DNA from: Prochlorococcus sp. AG-355-A18
GTDB lineage: Bacteria > Cyanobacteriota > Cyanobacteriia > PCC-6307 > Cyanobiaceae
Length of the DNA stretch: 33,985 nt
Assembly (NCBI GenBank): GCA_003280985.1
Contig: QCDH01000013.1
Location: 1 to 33,985 of the forward strand
Reading direction: 5' to 3'
This document shows, piece by piece, positions 25,171-33,985 of the stretch. Position 1 is the stretch's first letter; the number at the start of each line of letters is the position of its first letter. A program made the translations under genes and the position numbers. A model generated the notes under the pieces. The model worked only from the letters and a program-made list of their open reading frames with translations. It made no database searches and was not told the DNA's origin.

Positions 25171-25893
25171 ATGACTTTTACAAAATATCAATTTAATAAT
25201 TTTTGTTATTGGCCTTCAAATCCTAAAAAAATTGTAGAGTTTATTGGTGGAAGTTATCTAGCTTCTAAACCAGATTTAACTTATAGAAGATTCATAGAGA
25301 GTCTAATTAATAAAAACTATGCAGTACATGCATATAAATACACTCCACAATTCGATCACCAACAACTTGCTATTAAAGCATGGAGGGATTTCAAGAATTG
25401 CCGAATATCTTTATCAAAGAGAATAGGATCATCAATTCCTTCATTAAGAATTGGTCATAGCCTAGGCTGCAAACTTCATCTAATTTCCCCTGATGGTGGA
25501 AGGAATTGCGAAAAATTCATATCAATAAGTTTTAATAACTTTAGTGCTAACAAATCTATTCCATTATTGAAACAAATTTCTCAAAAATTAGAATTCAACA
25601 GTGAATTCAGCCCAAGCCCTGAAAGAACTTTGCGATTAATTGAAAAAACATATAATCAAAAAAATAACTTCCTAATAAAATTCAACTCAGACGAATTAGA
25701 TCAAACAGATAAATTATTTTCTTGTCTGAAAGCAAGAAAAGAAGATAATTCTAAGGGGGTAATGTTAAAAGGCACACACACTATAATTGCAAGCGCAGGA
25801 CTAAGAGAAAATTTTTTAGGAGACTGGGCCGATGATGAATTCAAAAGAAATACTATAAAAAAAATTTCTAATTTAATTGATGAATCTGATTAG
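25171..25893 (+). CDS. DUF1350 alpha/beta-hydrolase-like protein
   Basis: 240 residues. [20 protein letters not shown] near residues 22-41 and [11 protein letters not shown] at 93-103 are characteristic of DUF1350, found in cyanobacteria and plastids. GHSLG is a nucleophile-elbow-like motif with S97, so an alpha/beta-hydrolase fold is likely; the reaction is unknown. Its TAG shares bases with the stop of the convergent acs gene (overlap 25890-25893). Confidence 0.8.
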   Translation: MTFTKYQFNNFCYWPSNPKKIVEFIGGSYLASKPDLTYRRFIESLINKNYAVHAYKYTPQFDHQQLAIKAWRDFKNCRISLSKRIGSSIPSLRIGHSLGCKLHLISPDGGRNCEKFISISFNNFSANKSIPLLKQISQKLEFNSEFSPSPERTLRLIEKTYNQKNNFLIKFNSDELDQTDKLFSCLKARKEDNSKGVMLKGTHTIIASAGLRENFLGDWADDEFKRNTIKKISNLIDESD

Positions 25894-27872
25894 GATAATT
25901 CTTTTAGCTTTTCCAAAACAGAACTATCTTCAAGAGTGCTTATATCACCGCTAATTTTTTCTCCAGAAGCCAAAGATCGCAAAATTCGCCTCATAATTTT
26001 TCCACTACGTGTTTTTGGAAGAGAGTCAGTAATTATAATCTTTTCAGGCTTTGCGATAATTCCAATTTCATTAACAACATGTTTCTTTAGATCCTCTACT
26101 AATTCTGAAGAACCGTTCACGTCTTTCTCTAGAGATACAAAAGCAACTATAACTTCACCTTTTAAATCATCTTTTTTGCCAACGACTGCAGACTCTGCAA
26201 CTGATTTATGACTTACCAAAGCAGATTCTATTTCCATTGTTCCTAAACGATGTCCTGAAACACTTATGACGTCATCAACTCTTCCCATAATCCATATATA
26301 TCCATCTGCATCAATGCGTGCTCCATCTCCAGCAAAATAAACATTTTTTTCTCCTTTAAAGAAAATATATTCCCAATAACTCTCCAAATATCTCTCTGAG
26401 TTTCCGTGAATTGTTCTCATCATTCCTGGCCAAGGTTTCTTAATAATTAAATAGCCACCCTCATTCTCCTTAACCTTATCTCCATTCTTATCGACAATTT
26501 CAACTTCGATTCCTGGAAGAGGGAAAGTAGCTGAACCTGGCTTTGTCGCAACGACTCCAGGCAAGGGACTTATCATCACACCACCAGTCTCAGTTTGCCA
26601 CCAAGTATCAACAATAGGGCATTTATCTTTACCAATAACATCCTTGTACCACATCCATGCTTCAGGATTAATTGGTTCTCCAACTGTGCCCAAAAGTCTA
26701 AGACTTTCCAAATTATATTTATCAGGTATTTCACGCCCAGACTTCATAAATGCTCTTATTGCAGTAGGTGCAGTATAAAAAATAGAAACCTTATATTTTT
26801 GAACAATTTCCCAAAAAGCCCCTAAATTTGAGGGTCTTGGCACTCCCTCATACATTAAGGTTGTAGCACCATTAGATAAAGGCCCATAAACTATGTAACT
26901 ATGACCTGTAATCCAACCAACATCAGCAGTACACCAGTAAATATCGTCATCTTTTAAGTCAAAAATCCATTTAAATGTCAAATGGGTCCAAAGATTGTAA
27001 CCACCTGTAGTGTGAACTACACCTTTAGGCTTTCCAGTAGAACCAGAAGTATAAAGAATAAAAAGTCTATCTTCGCTATTCATTATTTCTGGTTCACAAT
27101 GATCTTTTTGATCTTTTAATAATTCGTGCCACCAAAAATCTCTTTCATCAACCATCGAAATATTTTTTTGAGATCGTTGAACAACAACTACTTTTTCAAC
27201 AACTTTATCTGCCCCACTTTCAATGGCTGCATCAACTGCTTTCTTAAGTTCAATCACCTTATCTTTTCTAAAGCCACCATCAGCAGTAACAACAAATCTG
27301 GCGTTTCCATCAATTAACCTATCTTTTAAAGCTTCTGAAGAAAATCCTCCGAAGACAACTGAATGAGGCGCGCCAATTCTTGCACAAGCTAACATCGCAA
27401 ACATCGCTTCAGGAATCATCGGCATATAAATACAAACCAAATCTCCTTTTTTTACACCAATTGCTTTTAATGCATTAGCTGCTTTACATACTTCTTTTAG
27501 AAGTTCTTCGTAAGTATATTTTTTGCTATCTCCTGGTTCACCTTCCCATATAAGTGCTGTCTTTCTTCCAAGCCCTCTCTTAATGTGTCTATCTAGGCAG
27601 TTATATGTAATATTGAGTTTCCCTTCTTTAAACCATTTAAAAAAGGGCGCATTTTCGTTATCTAATACAGTCTGAAATGGCTTAAACCAATCCAATTCAG
27701 ATTTTGCAAAAGATTCCCAAAATTGAATAGGATTATCAGATGCTTGTTTTTTTAGACTTAGTAATTCTTCTTGAGTACTGATATTTGAGTTGTCTGAAAA
27801 TTTTTTTGATGGAGGGAAAATTCTCTTTTCTTCAAGTATGTTATTGATTGAATTTTTTTTATCTAATGACAT
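25890..27872 (-). CDS. acs: Acetyl-coenzyme A synthetase
   Basis: 660 residues, normal for AMP-forming Acs, which converts acetate, ATP and CoA to acetyl-CoA. The P-loop-like [11 protein letters not shown] is at 274-284. [10 protein letters not shown], the acyl/adenylate motif, and [11 protein letters not shown] with the catalytic, acetylation-controlled lysine K625 are present. All domains are in place. It lies downstream of sds on the same strand with a 93-base gap in which I see no good terminator. Confidence 0.96.
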   Translation of the reverse strand: MSLDKKNSINNILEEKRIFPPSKKFSDNSNISTQEELLSLKKQASDNPIQFWESFAKSELDWFKPFQTVLDNENAPFFKWFKEGKLNITYNCLDRHIKRGLGRKTALIWEGEPGDSKKYTYEELLKEVCKAANALKAIGVKKGDLVCIYMPMIPEAMFAMLACARIGAPHSVVFGGFSSEALKDRLIDGNARFVVTADGGFRKDKVIELKKAVDAAIESGADKVVEKVVVVQRSQKNISMVDERDFWWHELLKDQKDHCEPEIMNSEDRLFILYTSGSTGKPKGVVHTTGGYNLWTHLTFKWIFDLKDDDIYWCTADVGWITGHSYIVYGPLSNGATTLMYEGVPRPSNLGAFWEIVQKYKVSIFYTAPTAIRAFMKSGREIPDKYNLESLRLLGTVGEPINPEAWMWYKDVIGKDKCPIVDTWWQTETGGVMISPLPGVVATKPGSATFPLPGIEVEIVDKNGDKVKENEGGYLIIKKPWPGMMRTIHGNSERYLESYWEYIFFKGEKNVYFAGDGARIDADGYIWIMGRVDDVISVSGHRLGTMEIESALVSHKSVAESAVVGKKDDLKGEVIVAFVSLEKDVNGSSELVEDLKKHVVNEIGIIAKPEKIIITDSLPKTRSGKIMRRILRSLASGEKISGDISTLEDSSVLEKLKELS

Positions 27873-27965
27873 TAAGTAAATCTATGCTTAATAAATTTAG
27901 TCGAAAAAATTAAGGTTTTCAAAAATTTTAATATTAATTTAGCTCAGAGATTTTTTCTAATAGAT

Positions 27966-28937
27966 CTAATAAATACGGCTTAGAACAAATTCTGGAAGAG
28001 CCATTAAGGCTCTTTTATATTCTGAATCAGGGACCCAAAGTATAGCTTCTTTAGAGAGCATTGCAAAATCCTCAGCTAGTTTCCTAGAACTTTCAATAGC
28101 TTTAGAGTTCATGATGATATTAAGGGCATCATCTAAATCATCTTTTTCAGCAAGTTCTCTGTTTATAAGAACAGACAATTGTTTATTTTCTTCTAAGGCA
28201 TATAAAACTGGTGCGGTAAGATAACCACTAGCAAGATCACTTACAGCAGGTTTTCCAAGTTGTTTATCATTTCCAGTAAAGTCAAGAATGTCATCTACAA
28301 CTTGGAATGCTAAACCAATATTTTTACCAAAATCGTACAACGAAGTTAAGTGTTTCTCGTTAATCCCACTCAAAACTCCAGCTGCTTTGCAACTATTGGC
28401 TATTAATGATGCTGTTTTACAATAACTTTTATTGATGTATTTGGAAAAAGATTGAGCCGAATCAAATCTATTTAAATTTTGTTTGATTTCACCTTCTGCT
28501 AAATCCATTATTACTCTACTGAGTAATTTAACTACATTTACATTGTCAAGATTTGCTAGGTGCCAACTTGCTTGAGCGAACAAAAAGTCACCCGCCAAAA
28601 CAGCAACTCTGGTATTAAATCTACTATGAACTGTATCTACTCCTCTTCTTGTAGACGCCTCATCAACAACATCATCATGGACAAGTGAGGCCGTATGAAT
28701 CATCTCAGTTATTTCAGCAAGCCTTTTATGTTTGGTTGTCAAGCAAAATTCAGGAGATATAGCTTTTGAAATCAATAAAACTATACCAGGTCTCAATCTT
28801 TTCCCCCCCGCACTAAAAAGGTGTTCAGCTGCCGCTTGAAGGATTGGGTGACCAGCACCTATTAGATTTTTCAGTTCTAAAATAAGATCATCAAGATCAT
28901 TTTCAACTGGTTGTAGTAGCTCTGTTACTGTATTCAT
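27966..28937 (-). CDS. sds: Solanesyl (polyprenyl) diphosphate synthase
   Basis: 323-residue trans-prenyltransferase that makes the long side chain of plastoquinone. The first aspartate-rich motif is DDVVD at 88-92 (LVHDDVVDEASTRRG), the second DDILD at 215-219. GGKRLRPGIVLL near 45-55 binds diphosphate. The size and cyanobacterial context favour solanesyl (C45) product; chain length is inference. A strong Shine-Dalgarno (GGAGAGG, plus-strand positions 28944-28950) precedes the ATG. It follows murI by 27 bases. Confidence 0.9.
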   Translation of the reverse strand: MNTVTELLQPVENDLDDLILELKNLIGAGHPILQAAAEHLFSAGGKRLRPGIVLLISKAISPEFCLTTKHKRLAEITEMIHTASLVHDDVVDEASTRRGVDTVHSRFNTRVAVLAGDFLFAQASWHLANLDNVNVVKLLSRVIMDLAEGEIKQNLNRFDSAQSFSKYINKSYCKTASLIANSCKAAGVLSGINEKHLTSLYDFGKNIGLAFQVVDDILDFTGNDKQLGKPAVSDLASGYLTAPVLYALEENKQLSVLINRELAEKDDLDDALNIIMNSKAIESSRKLAEDFAMLSKEAILWVPDSEYKRALMALPEFVLSRIY

Positions 28938-28964
28938 GATTGACCTCTCCTATATCTTAAGGAA

Positions 28965-29759
28965 TCAAACATTACTTCGGAGGTTAACCAAGCTAATTTC
29001 TTTATTAATTCCAAGCCAAAATTTTACTTTGTTAGAAAAATCGTCTCTTTCTGAGGTAACAAAAAATTTTATATTTTCGAAAGAAATACTCTCGTAGCGG
29101 TCAGTTTCTGGAATAGCAAAAGATTCATTAAATTTTTTTATTAATGCTACCGATGGATCAATAATTTTTATATTAGAATTTAATTTTTTTCTTAAAAAGT
29201 CATAAATTAAAGGATAGTGACTACATCCGAGTATTAATTCTTCAATATTCTTATTTATTAGTGGTCTGAAGTATAAGTCTGAAAGATTATTTAACTTATC
29301 AAAATTTAGTTTTTCTTTTTCAATTTCTGATACAAATTCTGGACATTCTTGCTGAAATATTATCGCATTCTCTTTTTTAGCATTTATAGCTCTCTTATAA
29401 TACGAGGATCGAACTGTTGTTTGTGTTGCCAAGACACCAATTATTTGTTTATCAACTATTTCCGATACTGAATTTATAAGGTCAAAACAAGGAACCTTTA
29501 AATTATCTTCTAGAATATCAAGCGCACAAGCATTTGTAGTGTTACAAGCAACTAAAAGTGCATCCAAATTCTTATCAACAAAAAAAGTACAAATCTCCTT
29601 TGCAATTAATCTTATCTCTTTAGAATTTTTGTTCCCAAAAGGTATTCTTTTTGTATCTGCCAAATAAAAAACTTCTACATCTTTACGTGTTTTTAGTAAA
29701 GAATTAAGAATAGTAAAACCACCTATTCCACTATCAAATATACCTATTTTAAGTTTCAC
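28965..29759 (-). CDS. murI: Glutamate racemase
   Basis: 264 residues; supplies D-glutamate for peptidoglycan. Family marks: IGIFDSGIGGFTIL at 5-18, C72 in VACNTTNA and C179 in LGCSHYPLI, the two catalytic cysteines, with H181 next to the second. Its ATG overlaps the stop of the amidase gene (ATGA, 29756-29759), so the two cell-wall genes are translationally coupled. Confidence 0.95.
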   Translation of the reverse strand: MKLKIGIFDSGIGGFTILNSLLKTRKDVEVFYLADTKRIPFGNKNSKEIRLIAKEICTFFVDKNLDALLVACNTTNACALDILEDNLKVPCFDLINSVSEIVDKQIIGVLATQTTVRSSYYKRAINAKKENAIIFQQECPEFVSEIEKEKLNFDKLNNLSDLYFRPLINKNIEELILGCSHYPLIYDFLRKKLNSNIKIIDPSVALIKKFNESFAIPETDRYESISFENIKFFVTSERDDFSNKVKFWLGINKEISLVNLRSNV

Positions 29760-30841
29760 CCTACTTTATATAGATATTCGAGGATTCCTTTTGCAATTGC
29801 ATAGGCTAATCTTTTTCGATGGGTTATTTTTTCTAATCTTCTCGCATCTAATCTTCCCGTTAAAAATCCAATTTCAACAAGGACTGCGGGCATCCTAGTA
29901 TTTTTAATTACATAAAATCGACCTTGTTTAACTCCTCGATCAGGACTACCAGGGGAAACTCTTAAAATTTGATTTTGAATTCTTTTCGCGAGTAATCTTC
30001 CTCTCCACCCTCTGTAATAAAAGGTTTCCAATCCATTTATGTCTCTTCTTTTACCTCTTGAGGCATTTGCATGAATACTTACAAAGATATCTGCATCCGT
30101 ATTATTAGCAATGGAAACTCTCGGAGGCAAATCTAAATCAACGTCATTTGTTCTAGTCAATCTTACTTTGACACCTTTCTCAGAAAGTAAATTTTTAACT
30201 ATTTTTGAAACCCCTAGAACAACATCTGTTTCTCTAATACCGCCAATACCTATTGCTCCTGGATCAGGTCCTCCATGCCCTGGATCGATTACAACCTCAA
30301 ACTTGTTTCGTTTTACCTCTGGTAGTTTCAAGTAACCATAATTTTTTTTCTTTTTATGAATTAAATTTTGATTTGCTTTGATATTAACTCTTTTCTTTTC
30401 AACTAAACCTTCACCAATCTTTTTAAATGAATATTTTGGGTTAAATAGTTTAATTCTCCATTTATTTTGATCTAAGCCAACCATTTGCCAAGTCAAAGGT
30501 TTCAAAAAAGTCTCTTCCGTAAATTCAATTACTAGTCTTGTTTTACCCTTATCTGGTTTACCTAATCTAACTTCTTTTATTGGGCCATTACCTTTTATTG
30601 TTCTGGGATTTTTTAATTCTCCTGGAAAATCTACCCAGAATCTATCTCCAGATATTTGGTTAGCCTTCTGAAAGTATACTTTTAGATTTGTATTAGATTT
30701 AGTTCTTAATTCTAAAACCCCATTAGTATTTATAGACCATGCCGCCAGAGCACTTGAAGATTTAACTGGAAGGATTGAAGAATTTAAAAATAATAAAACA
30801 GATAAATAACGAAAAAGTTTATTATCTAAAAACTTTATCAT
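29756..30841 (-). CDS. N-acetylmuramoyl-L-alanine amidase (AmiC type)
   Basis: 361 residues. A signal peptide is likely (YLSVLLFLNSSILPVKSSSALA, about residues 12-33). An AMIN-like beta domain covers about 35-135, with LVIEFTEE and VGLDQNKWRIKLF. The Amidase_3 catalytic domain begins at about 181: zinc ligands H189 (IDPGHGG), E204 (GIRETD) and H257 (SIHANA), and the catalytic E323 (VLVEIGFLT). It cleaves the peptide from muramic acid in the cell wall, typically in daughter-cell separation. Its ATG overlaps the nitrilase stop by one base (TAATG) and its stop overlaps the murI start. Confidence 0.93.
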   Translation of the reverse strand: MIKFLDNKLFRYLSVLLFLNSSILPVKSSSALAAWSINTNGVLELRTKSNTNLKVYFQKANQISGDRFWVDFPGELKNPRTIKGNGPIKEVRLGKPDKGKTRLVIEFTEETFLKPLTWQMVGLDQNKWRIKLFNPKYSFKKIGEGLVEKKRVNIKANQNLIHKKKKNYGYLKLPEVKRNKFEVVIDPGHGGPDPGAIGIGGIRETDVVLGVSKIVKNLLSEKGVKVRLTRTNDVDLDLPPRVSIANNTDADIFVSIHANASRGKRRDINGLETFYYRGWRGRLLAKRIQNQILRVSPGSPDRGVKQGRFYVIKNTRMPAVLVEIGFLTGRLDARRLEKITHRKRLAYAIAKGILEYLYKVG

Positions 30842-31668
30842 TAGTTTGAAAACAATTTGTTTTTTCTATGCTTAAGGCTTGGCATCTGCTCCCTAATTTT
30901 CTTTACTCTTTCTTTATCAGCAGGTGCTATTGCAGCACCCTGAGTTTTTCCAGCATCAGATAAAACTGTACCCCAAGGGTCAATTACCATTGCATGACCA
31001 TGACTTTGCCTTCTTCCATAATGAATCCCAGTTTGAGCTGGAGCGACTACATATGCTGTATTCTCAATTGCTCTTGCTTGTAATAGAATTTGCCAATGAT
31101 CTTTTCCAGTAAATGCTGTAAAAGCTGCAGGAATCATAATTAACTCTGCACCATTGGATGACAAATATCTATAGAGTTCAGGAAATCTAACGTCGTAACA
31201 AATCGACAATCCTATTTTGCATAAACCCGGGACATCTACAACAGGCGGATACTCTGCTCCAGATAAAATAGTGGATGATTCCTTGTATAAATTTCCATCT
31301 GGCAAATCAACATCAAACAAATGAATCTTGTCGTATTTTGCCAAAATCTGTCCATCTTTCCCAAATAAGGCTGACCTATTAAAAGTATGACTATCATCAC
31401 CAGCAGGGACAGGATACCCTCCTCCTAAAAGAAATACTTGATATCTTTGTGACATAGTTTTTAGAAAATTTGTACACTTCTCTGATAATTCAGAAGCTAA
31501 TCTAAGTTTTTCATCATCTCCTCCTAAAAAAGCAAAATTCTCAGGTAATCCTATTAATTCAGCACCTCTTCTAGCTGCTAATTCAATCTGTTCTTCTGCT
31601 TCAGTAAAATTTGCTTCAACATTTGAAGTGCTTGTAATTTGCAACGCAGCTACCAAAAAATCAGTCAA
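30841..31668 (-). CDS. Carbon-nitrogen hydrolase (Nit/omega-amidase-like)
   Basis: 275 residues from the TTG at 31668. The nitrilase-superfamily triad is E43 (GLPENFAF), K114 (AKYDKIHLFD) and C157 (GLSICYDVRFPELYR). The pattern is close to Nit1/Nit2, so the activity may be deaminated-glutathione or omega-amidase type; the substrate is not proven. Start choice: a TTG seven codons upstream (31689) is possible, but a full AAGGAGT Shine-Dalgarno (31675-31681) sits seven bases from the TTG at 31668, which also gives the expected N-terminus MTDFLVAALQ. Confidence 0.9.
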   Translation of the reverse strand: MTDFLVAALQITSTSNVEANFTEAEEQIELAARRGAELIGLPENFAFLGGDDEKLRLASELSEKCTNFLKTMSQRYQVFLLGGGYPVPAGDDSHTFNRSALFGKDGQILAKYDKIHLFDVDLPDGNLYKESSTILSGAEYPPVVDVPGLCKIGLSICYDVRFPELYRYLSSNGAELIMIPAAFTAFTGKDHWQILLQARAIENTAYVVAPAQTGIHYGRRQSHGHAMVIDPWGTVLSDAGKTQGAAIAPADKERVKKIREQMPSLKHRKNKLFSN

Positions 31669-31698
31669 GACTTTACTCCTTATGAACAAATTCGTAAA

Positions 31699-32427
31699 TC
31701 ATGAGGCACGAATCACACCTCTTTCAACTTGAGCTGGAACAATATCTAAGCAATCAAGTTCAGAGCAACATTTAAAATCATCCTCATAATCTCCAAGACT
31801 TGTCAATCTTTTGCCATGGGTTGCTGTTTTTAAACATTTCAAAATATCATTTTTCCAGACATCCCAAAGTGATAAAGCAGCTTGTAATTCGTCATTCAGA
31901 ATATTAATTTCGAAATCACAGTTCTGTTTTAGGTATGAAGCCAAAGCACCAGCAGCTAAAGAATCTTCAAGTGAATAAGAGCCTTCCCAACCACTACCAA
32001 GTATTAAAACATTTTCACTTTTTAATGAAATGATTTTTTCGGCAACAGCTTTCCTATTTGGGAGGCCCATAGCAAATAAATGCTTAGCATTTTGAACTTT
32101 TTGTAATGATTTAGTCCCATTAGTCGTACTCATAAATAGTCTTTTACCATAAACAACTTCTTTTGTAACGGATAAAGGAGAGTTTCCTAAATCAAAGCCC
32201 TCAATCTTCTTTCCGCCTCTCTCTCCAAGCATTAGTCTCTTTTCAGCTTGCCACTTAATTGCAGATTCTTTTAATAAATCTAAATCTGCAAAAACTTGTA
32301 TTGAATCAGCTCCATTTTTTAAAGCCCTAGAAATTGTGGTTGTAGCTCTTAAAACATCAATGACCACTGCAATATCTAGACTATTTTCAGGAACATCCTT
32401 TGCGACGTGATAATAAGTAAGATTAAT
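31699..32427 (-). CDS. comB: 2-phosphosulfolactate phosphatase ComB family
   Basis: The conventional start would be GTG at 32367 (222 residues). Upstream of it the frame encodes [20 protein letters not shown], which continues into [11 protein letters not shown], the normal ComB N-terminus. The frame runs back to a stop without ATG, GTG or TTG at the right place. An ATT at 32427 is well placed: AAAAAGG lies eight bases upstream and TATAAT 24 bases upstream. I therefore propose ATT as start (242 residues). The family includes phosphosulfolactate phosphatase of coenzyme M synthesis; bacteria without coenzyme M keep it, so the cyanobacterial substrate is open. Marks: [35 protein letters not shown]. 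It precedes the nitrilase by 30 bases. Confidence 0.85.
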   Translation of the reverse strand: MNLTYYHVAKDVPENSLDIAVVIDVLRATTTISRALKNGADSIQVFADLDLLKESAIKWQAEKRLMLGERGGKKIEGFDLGNSPLSVTKEVVYGKRLFMSTTNGTKSLQKVQNAKHLFAMGLPNRKAVAEKIISLKSENVLILGSGWEGSYSLEDSLAAGALASYLKQNCDFEINILNDELQAALSLWDVWKNDILKCLKTATHGKRLTSLGDYEDDFKCCSELDCLDIVPAQVERGVIRAS

Positions 32428-32450
32428 AATTAAATCCTTTTTCTGAAATT

Positions 32451-32456
32451 ATTATA
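32451..32456 (-). promoter_or_regulatory. Putative -10 box for comB
   Basis: Perfect TATAAT on the minus strand, 24 bases before the proposed ATT start. The predicted transcript would begin near 32444 and carry the AAAAAGG tract. No clear -35 element is seen. The remaining part of the comB/aroA gap is A/T-rich and must also carry the aroA promoter, which I cannot place. Confidence 0.45.
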
Positions 32457-32560
32457 GAAAACAGTTACTTAATTTGATTATTTTTTTTTAAAAAACAAAC
32501 TTATTGATAATATTAAACTAATTTGTTTTACAGAAATTTTATCAAGTAATTAATTTGAAA

Positions 32561-33874
32561 ATGCATAATATCCGCACAATAAAAGGTGGAGTTAATTTAA
32601 AAGGAAAAGTAAAAGTACCTGGAGATAAATCCATTTCTCATAGAGCTCTAATAATAGGAAGTATTGCTAAGGGCGAGACGACTATTGAGGGGTTCTTACA
32701 TTCTGAAGATCCACTTTCAACTGCTGATTGTCTAAGAAAGTTAGGTGTAAATATACCAGAAATAAAAAAAAATGAACCTTTTACGATTTCAGGATTGGGT
32801 CTTGATGGATTTAAAGAGCCCAAAGAAATTCTTAATTGTGGGAATTCGGGAACAACTATGAGATTATTAATGGGGTTACTTGCCGGTCAAGAAGGCAAGA
32901 ATTTCATCTTAACTGGTGACATTTCTCTTAATGAGAGGCCAATGAGGAGAGTGGGTAAACCATTATCTTTGATGGGTGGCAAAATTTTTGGTAGAGAAAA
33001 AGGAAACAAAGCTCCAATCTCAATTTATGGGAATAAATTAAAAGGTTGTGTTATTGGAACCCCTGTAGCGAGTGCTCAAGTAAAATCTGCAATCTTATTG
33101 GCAGGCCTCAAAGCTTCTGGAACCACTTCTGTTATTGAACCAGCATCTTCAAGAGATCATACTGAAAGAATGTTAAAAGCATTTGGAGCAGACATCAGTA
33201 TCAGAGGAGAATTAGGAAGGAATGTAGTTATCAAGTCAGGGGGCAACTTAATTGGCCAGAGAATATTGATTCCTGGAGACATAAGCTCTGCTTCTTTTTG
33301 GATGATTGCTGCATCTATTGTTCCAAAATCAGAGGTTTTAATTCAGAATGTAGGACTAAATCCCACAAGAACTGGGATTTTAAATGTAATGGATTCAATG
33401 GGGTGTGACTATGAGATTTTAGATAAATCAACTATTGCAGGTGAACCTATTGGATCTATTAAGGTAAAAACTTCAAATAATTTAAGATCATTCACTATTG
33501 AAGGAGATATTCTCCCAAAACTTATAGATGAAATTCCTATCCTTACTGTAGCTGCCTGTTTTTGTAATGGAGTTTCTGAAATTAAGGATGCACAAGAATT
33601 AAGAGTTAAGGAGACAGATCGATTAAAAGTCATGGCACGACAGTTACAAAAATTCGGTGCTGAAATAACTGAAAAAGAGGATGGGTTAATTATTAATGGG
33701 CAATCAAAATTTCATTCTGCGGAGGTAGATAGTGAGACAGATCACCGAGTAGCAATGAGTCTTGCTATTGCTTCACTTCTTGCTAATGGTACCTCAAAAA
33801 TCACTAGATCTGATGCTGCTAGTGTCTCATATCCAACTTTTTGGGAAGAGCTGGCCAAATTAACTAACTACTAA
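32561..33874 (+). CDS. aroA: 3-phosphoshikimate 1-carboxyvinyltransferase (EPSP synthase)
   Basis: 437 residues from the ATG at 32561 (TTG at 32555 is an in-frame alternative). Shikimate-pathway enzyme that transfers enolpyruvyl from PEP to shikimate 3-phosphate. Marks: [12 protein letters not shown] near the N-terminus, [17 protein letters not shown], the [10 protein letters not shown] segment with substrate-binding arginines, [10 protein letters not shown], and [10 protein letters not shown]. Complete, with both lobes. It diverges from comB, and the methyltransferase gene follows on the same strand after 16 bases. Confidence 0.96.
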   Translation: MHNIRTIKGGVNLKGKVKVPGDKSISHRALIIGSIAKGETTIEGFLHSEDPLSTADCLRKLGVNIPEIKKNEPFTISGLGLDGFKEPKEILNCGNSGTTMRLLMGLLAGQEGKNFILTGDISLNERPMRRVGKPLSLMGGKIFGREKGNKAPISIYGNKLKGCVIGTPVASAQVKSAILLAGLKASGTTSVIEPASSRDHTERMLKAFGADISIRGELGRNVVIKSGGNLIGQRILIPGDISSASFWMIAASIVPKSEVLIQNVGLNPTRTGILNVMDSMGCDYEILDKSTIAGEPIGSIKVKTSNNLRSFTIEGDILPKLIDEIPILTVAACFCNGVSEIKDAQELRVKETDRLKVMARQLQKFGAEITEKEDGLIINGQSKFHSAEVDSETDHRVAMSLAIASLLANGTSKITRSDAASVSYPTFWEELAKLTNY

Positions 33875-33890
33875 TTATCCTAGAAAGTTT

Positions 33891-33985
33891 TTGTCTGAAT
33901 TAATAGAAGTTTTAACTAAAGATGGTAGTTACTCTTTAAGAAGTATGTTTTTTCAAGAGAACTTCCATAGTTTATTGGGCGCATT
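33891..33985 (+). CDS. MnmD/MnmC-like methyltransferase, 5' fragment
   Basis: The frame from TTG at 33891 runs open to the contig end (31 codons). The peptide has VLTKDGSYSLRS and ENFHSLLGA, the two N-terminal marks of the DUF752/MnmC methyltransferase domain, involved in wobble-uridine tRNA modification. The start is uncertain: the frame is open upstream to within the aroA 3' end, with no ATG. The remainder of the gene lies outside the window. Confidence 0.5.
   Translation, partial: MSELIEVLTKDGSYSLRSMFFQENFHSLLGA

Larger units (their letters stand above)
32115..33985. repeat. Right arm of terminal inverted repeat (natural context)
   Basis: Reverse complement of 1-1871. This arm contains the intact comB-aroA junction: comB continues uninterrupted past 32115 to its stop at 31699. 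It is therefore the authentic copy, and the left arm is the derived one. Both arms reach the ends of the contig, so the contig ends are identical when read inward. Confidence 0.95.

Noticed and set aside
26595-26825. Open frames inside acs (25936-26211, 26595-26825, 27126-27317)
   Set aside because: They run opposite conserved Acs motifs and have unnatural composition.
32474-32511. TTGATT and GATAAT as the aroA promoter
   Set aside because: The spacer would be 26 bases, too long for a sigma70-type promoter.

Overview
The window looks like a contig from a high-light-adapted Prochlorococcus or close marine picocyanobacterial relative. The evidence is very AT-rich DNA, tightly packed genes, a chlorophyll-binding antenna gene of the Pcb/IsiA type, a CrtL-type lycopene cyclase, a solanesyl diphosphate synthase and a cyanobacterial StpA. 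I found no tRNA, rRNA, IS element, prophage or CRISPR array. Assignment to genus is inference from gene content.

The most striking structure is an inverted repeat at the two ends. Bases 1-1871 are the reverse complement of 32115-33985: every stretch I compared matches and the coordinates mirror exactly (p pairs with 33986-p). The right end reads naturally: comB on the minus strand, diverging from aroA and the first codons of an MnmD/MnmC-like methyltransferase on the plus strand. At the left end the same block appears reversed and stops abruptly inside comB at base 1871. From there it is joined to the middle of an unrelated FAD-dependent oxidase gene. This is what a whole-genome-amplification or assembly chimera looks like, so the left 1871 bases should probably not be counted as genome content.

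Layout of the unique part. 1.87-6.7 kb: truncated FAD oxidase, a SulP permease, then metY-metA, a two-gene methionine/sulfur operon on the minus strand. 6.8-10.4 kb: an unrecognised protein and a glycerol-3-phosphate-dehydrogenase-like protein, divergent from stpA (glucosylglycerol-phosphate phosphatase). 10.4-13.6 kb: an ArsS-type radical SAM protein, Fur, an isochorismatase-like hydrolase and an MscS channel. 13.6-16.8 kb: a POR-like SDR lacking the POR cysteine, lycopene cyclase and another SDR. 16.8-19.8 kb: a GIY-YIG-like membrane protein, a glutathione S-transferase, a small unknown protein and a GltS-type transporter. 19.8-22.4 kb: pcb with a clear terminator, then four small genes. 22.4-27.9 kb: hisS, a DUF3721 protein with decapeptide repeats, a DnaQ-like exonuclease, a DUF1350 protein and acs. 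28.0-32.4 kb: sds, murI, an amidase, a nitrilase and comB. The last group forms one co-directional minus-strand series (comB, nitrilase, amidase, murI, sds, acs), with one-base or ATGA overlaps in its middle.

Most of this is conserved core genome. I did not find a convincing new multi-gene system. The points most worth checking are the terminal chimera, an apparent ATT start codon in comB, the degenerate dehydrogenase beside stpA, the POR paralogue without its key cysteine, the decapeptide-repeat protein, and the residue in MetA that predicts acetyl- rather than succinyl-transfer.
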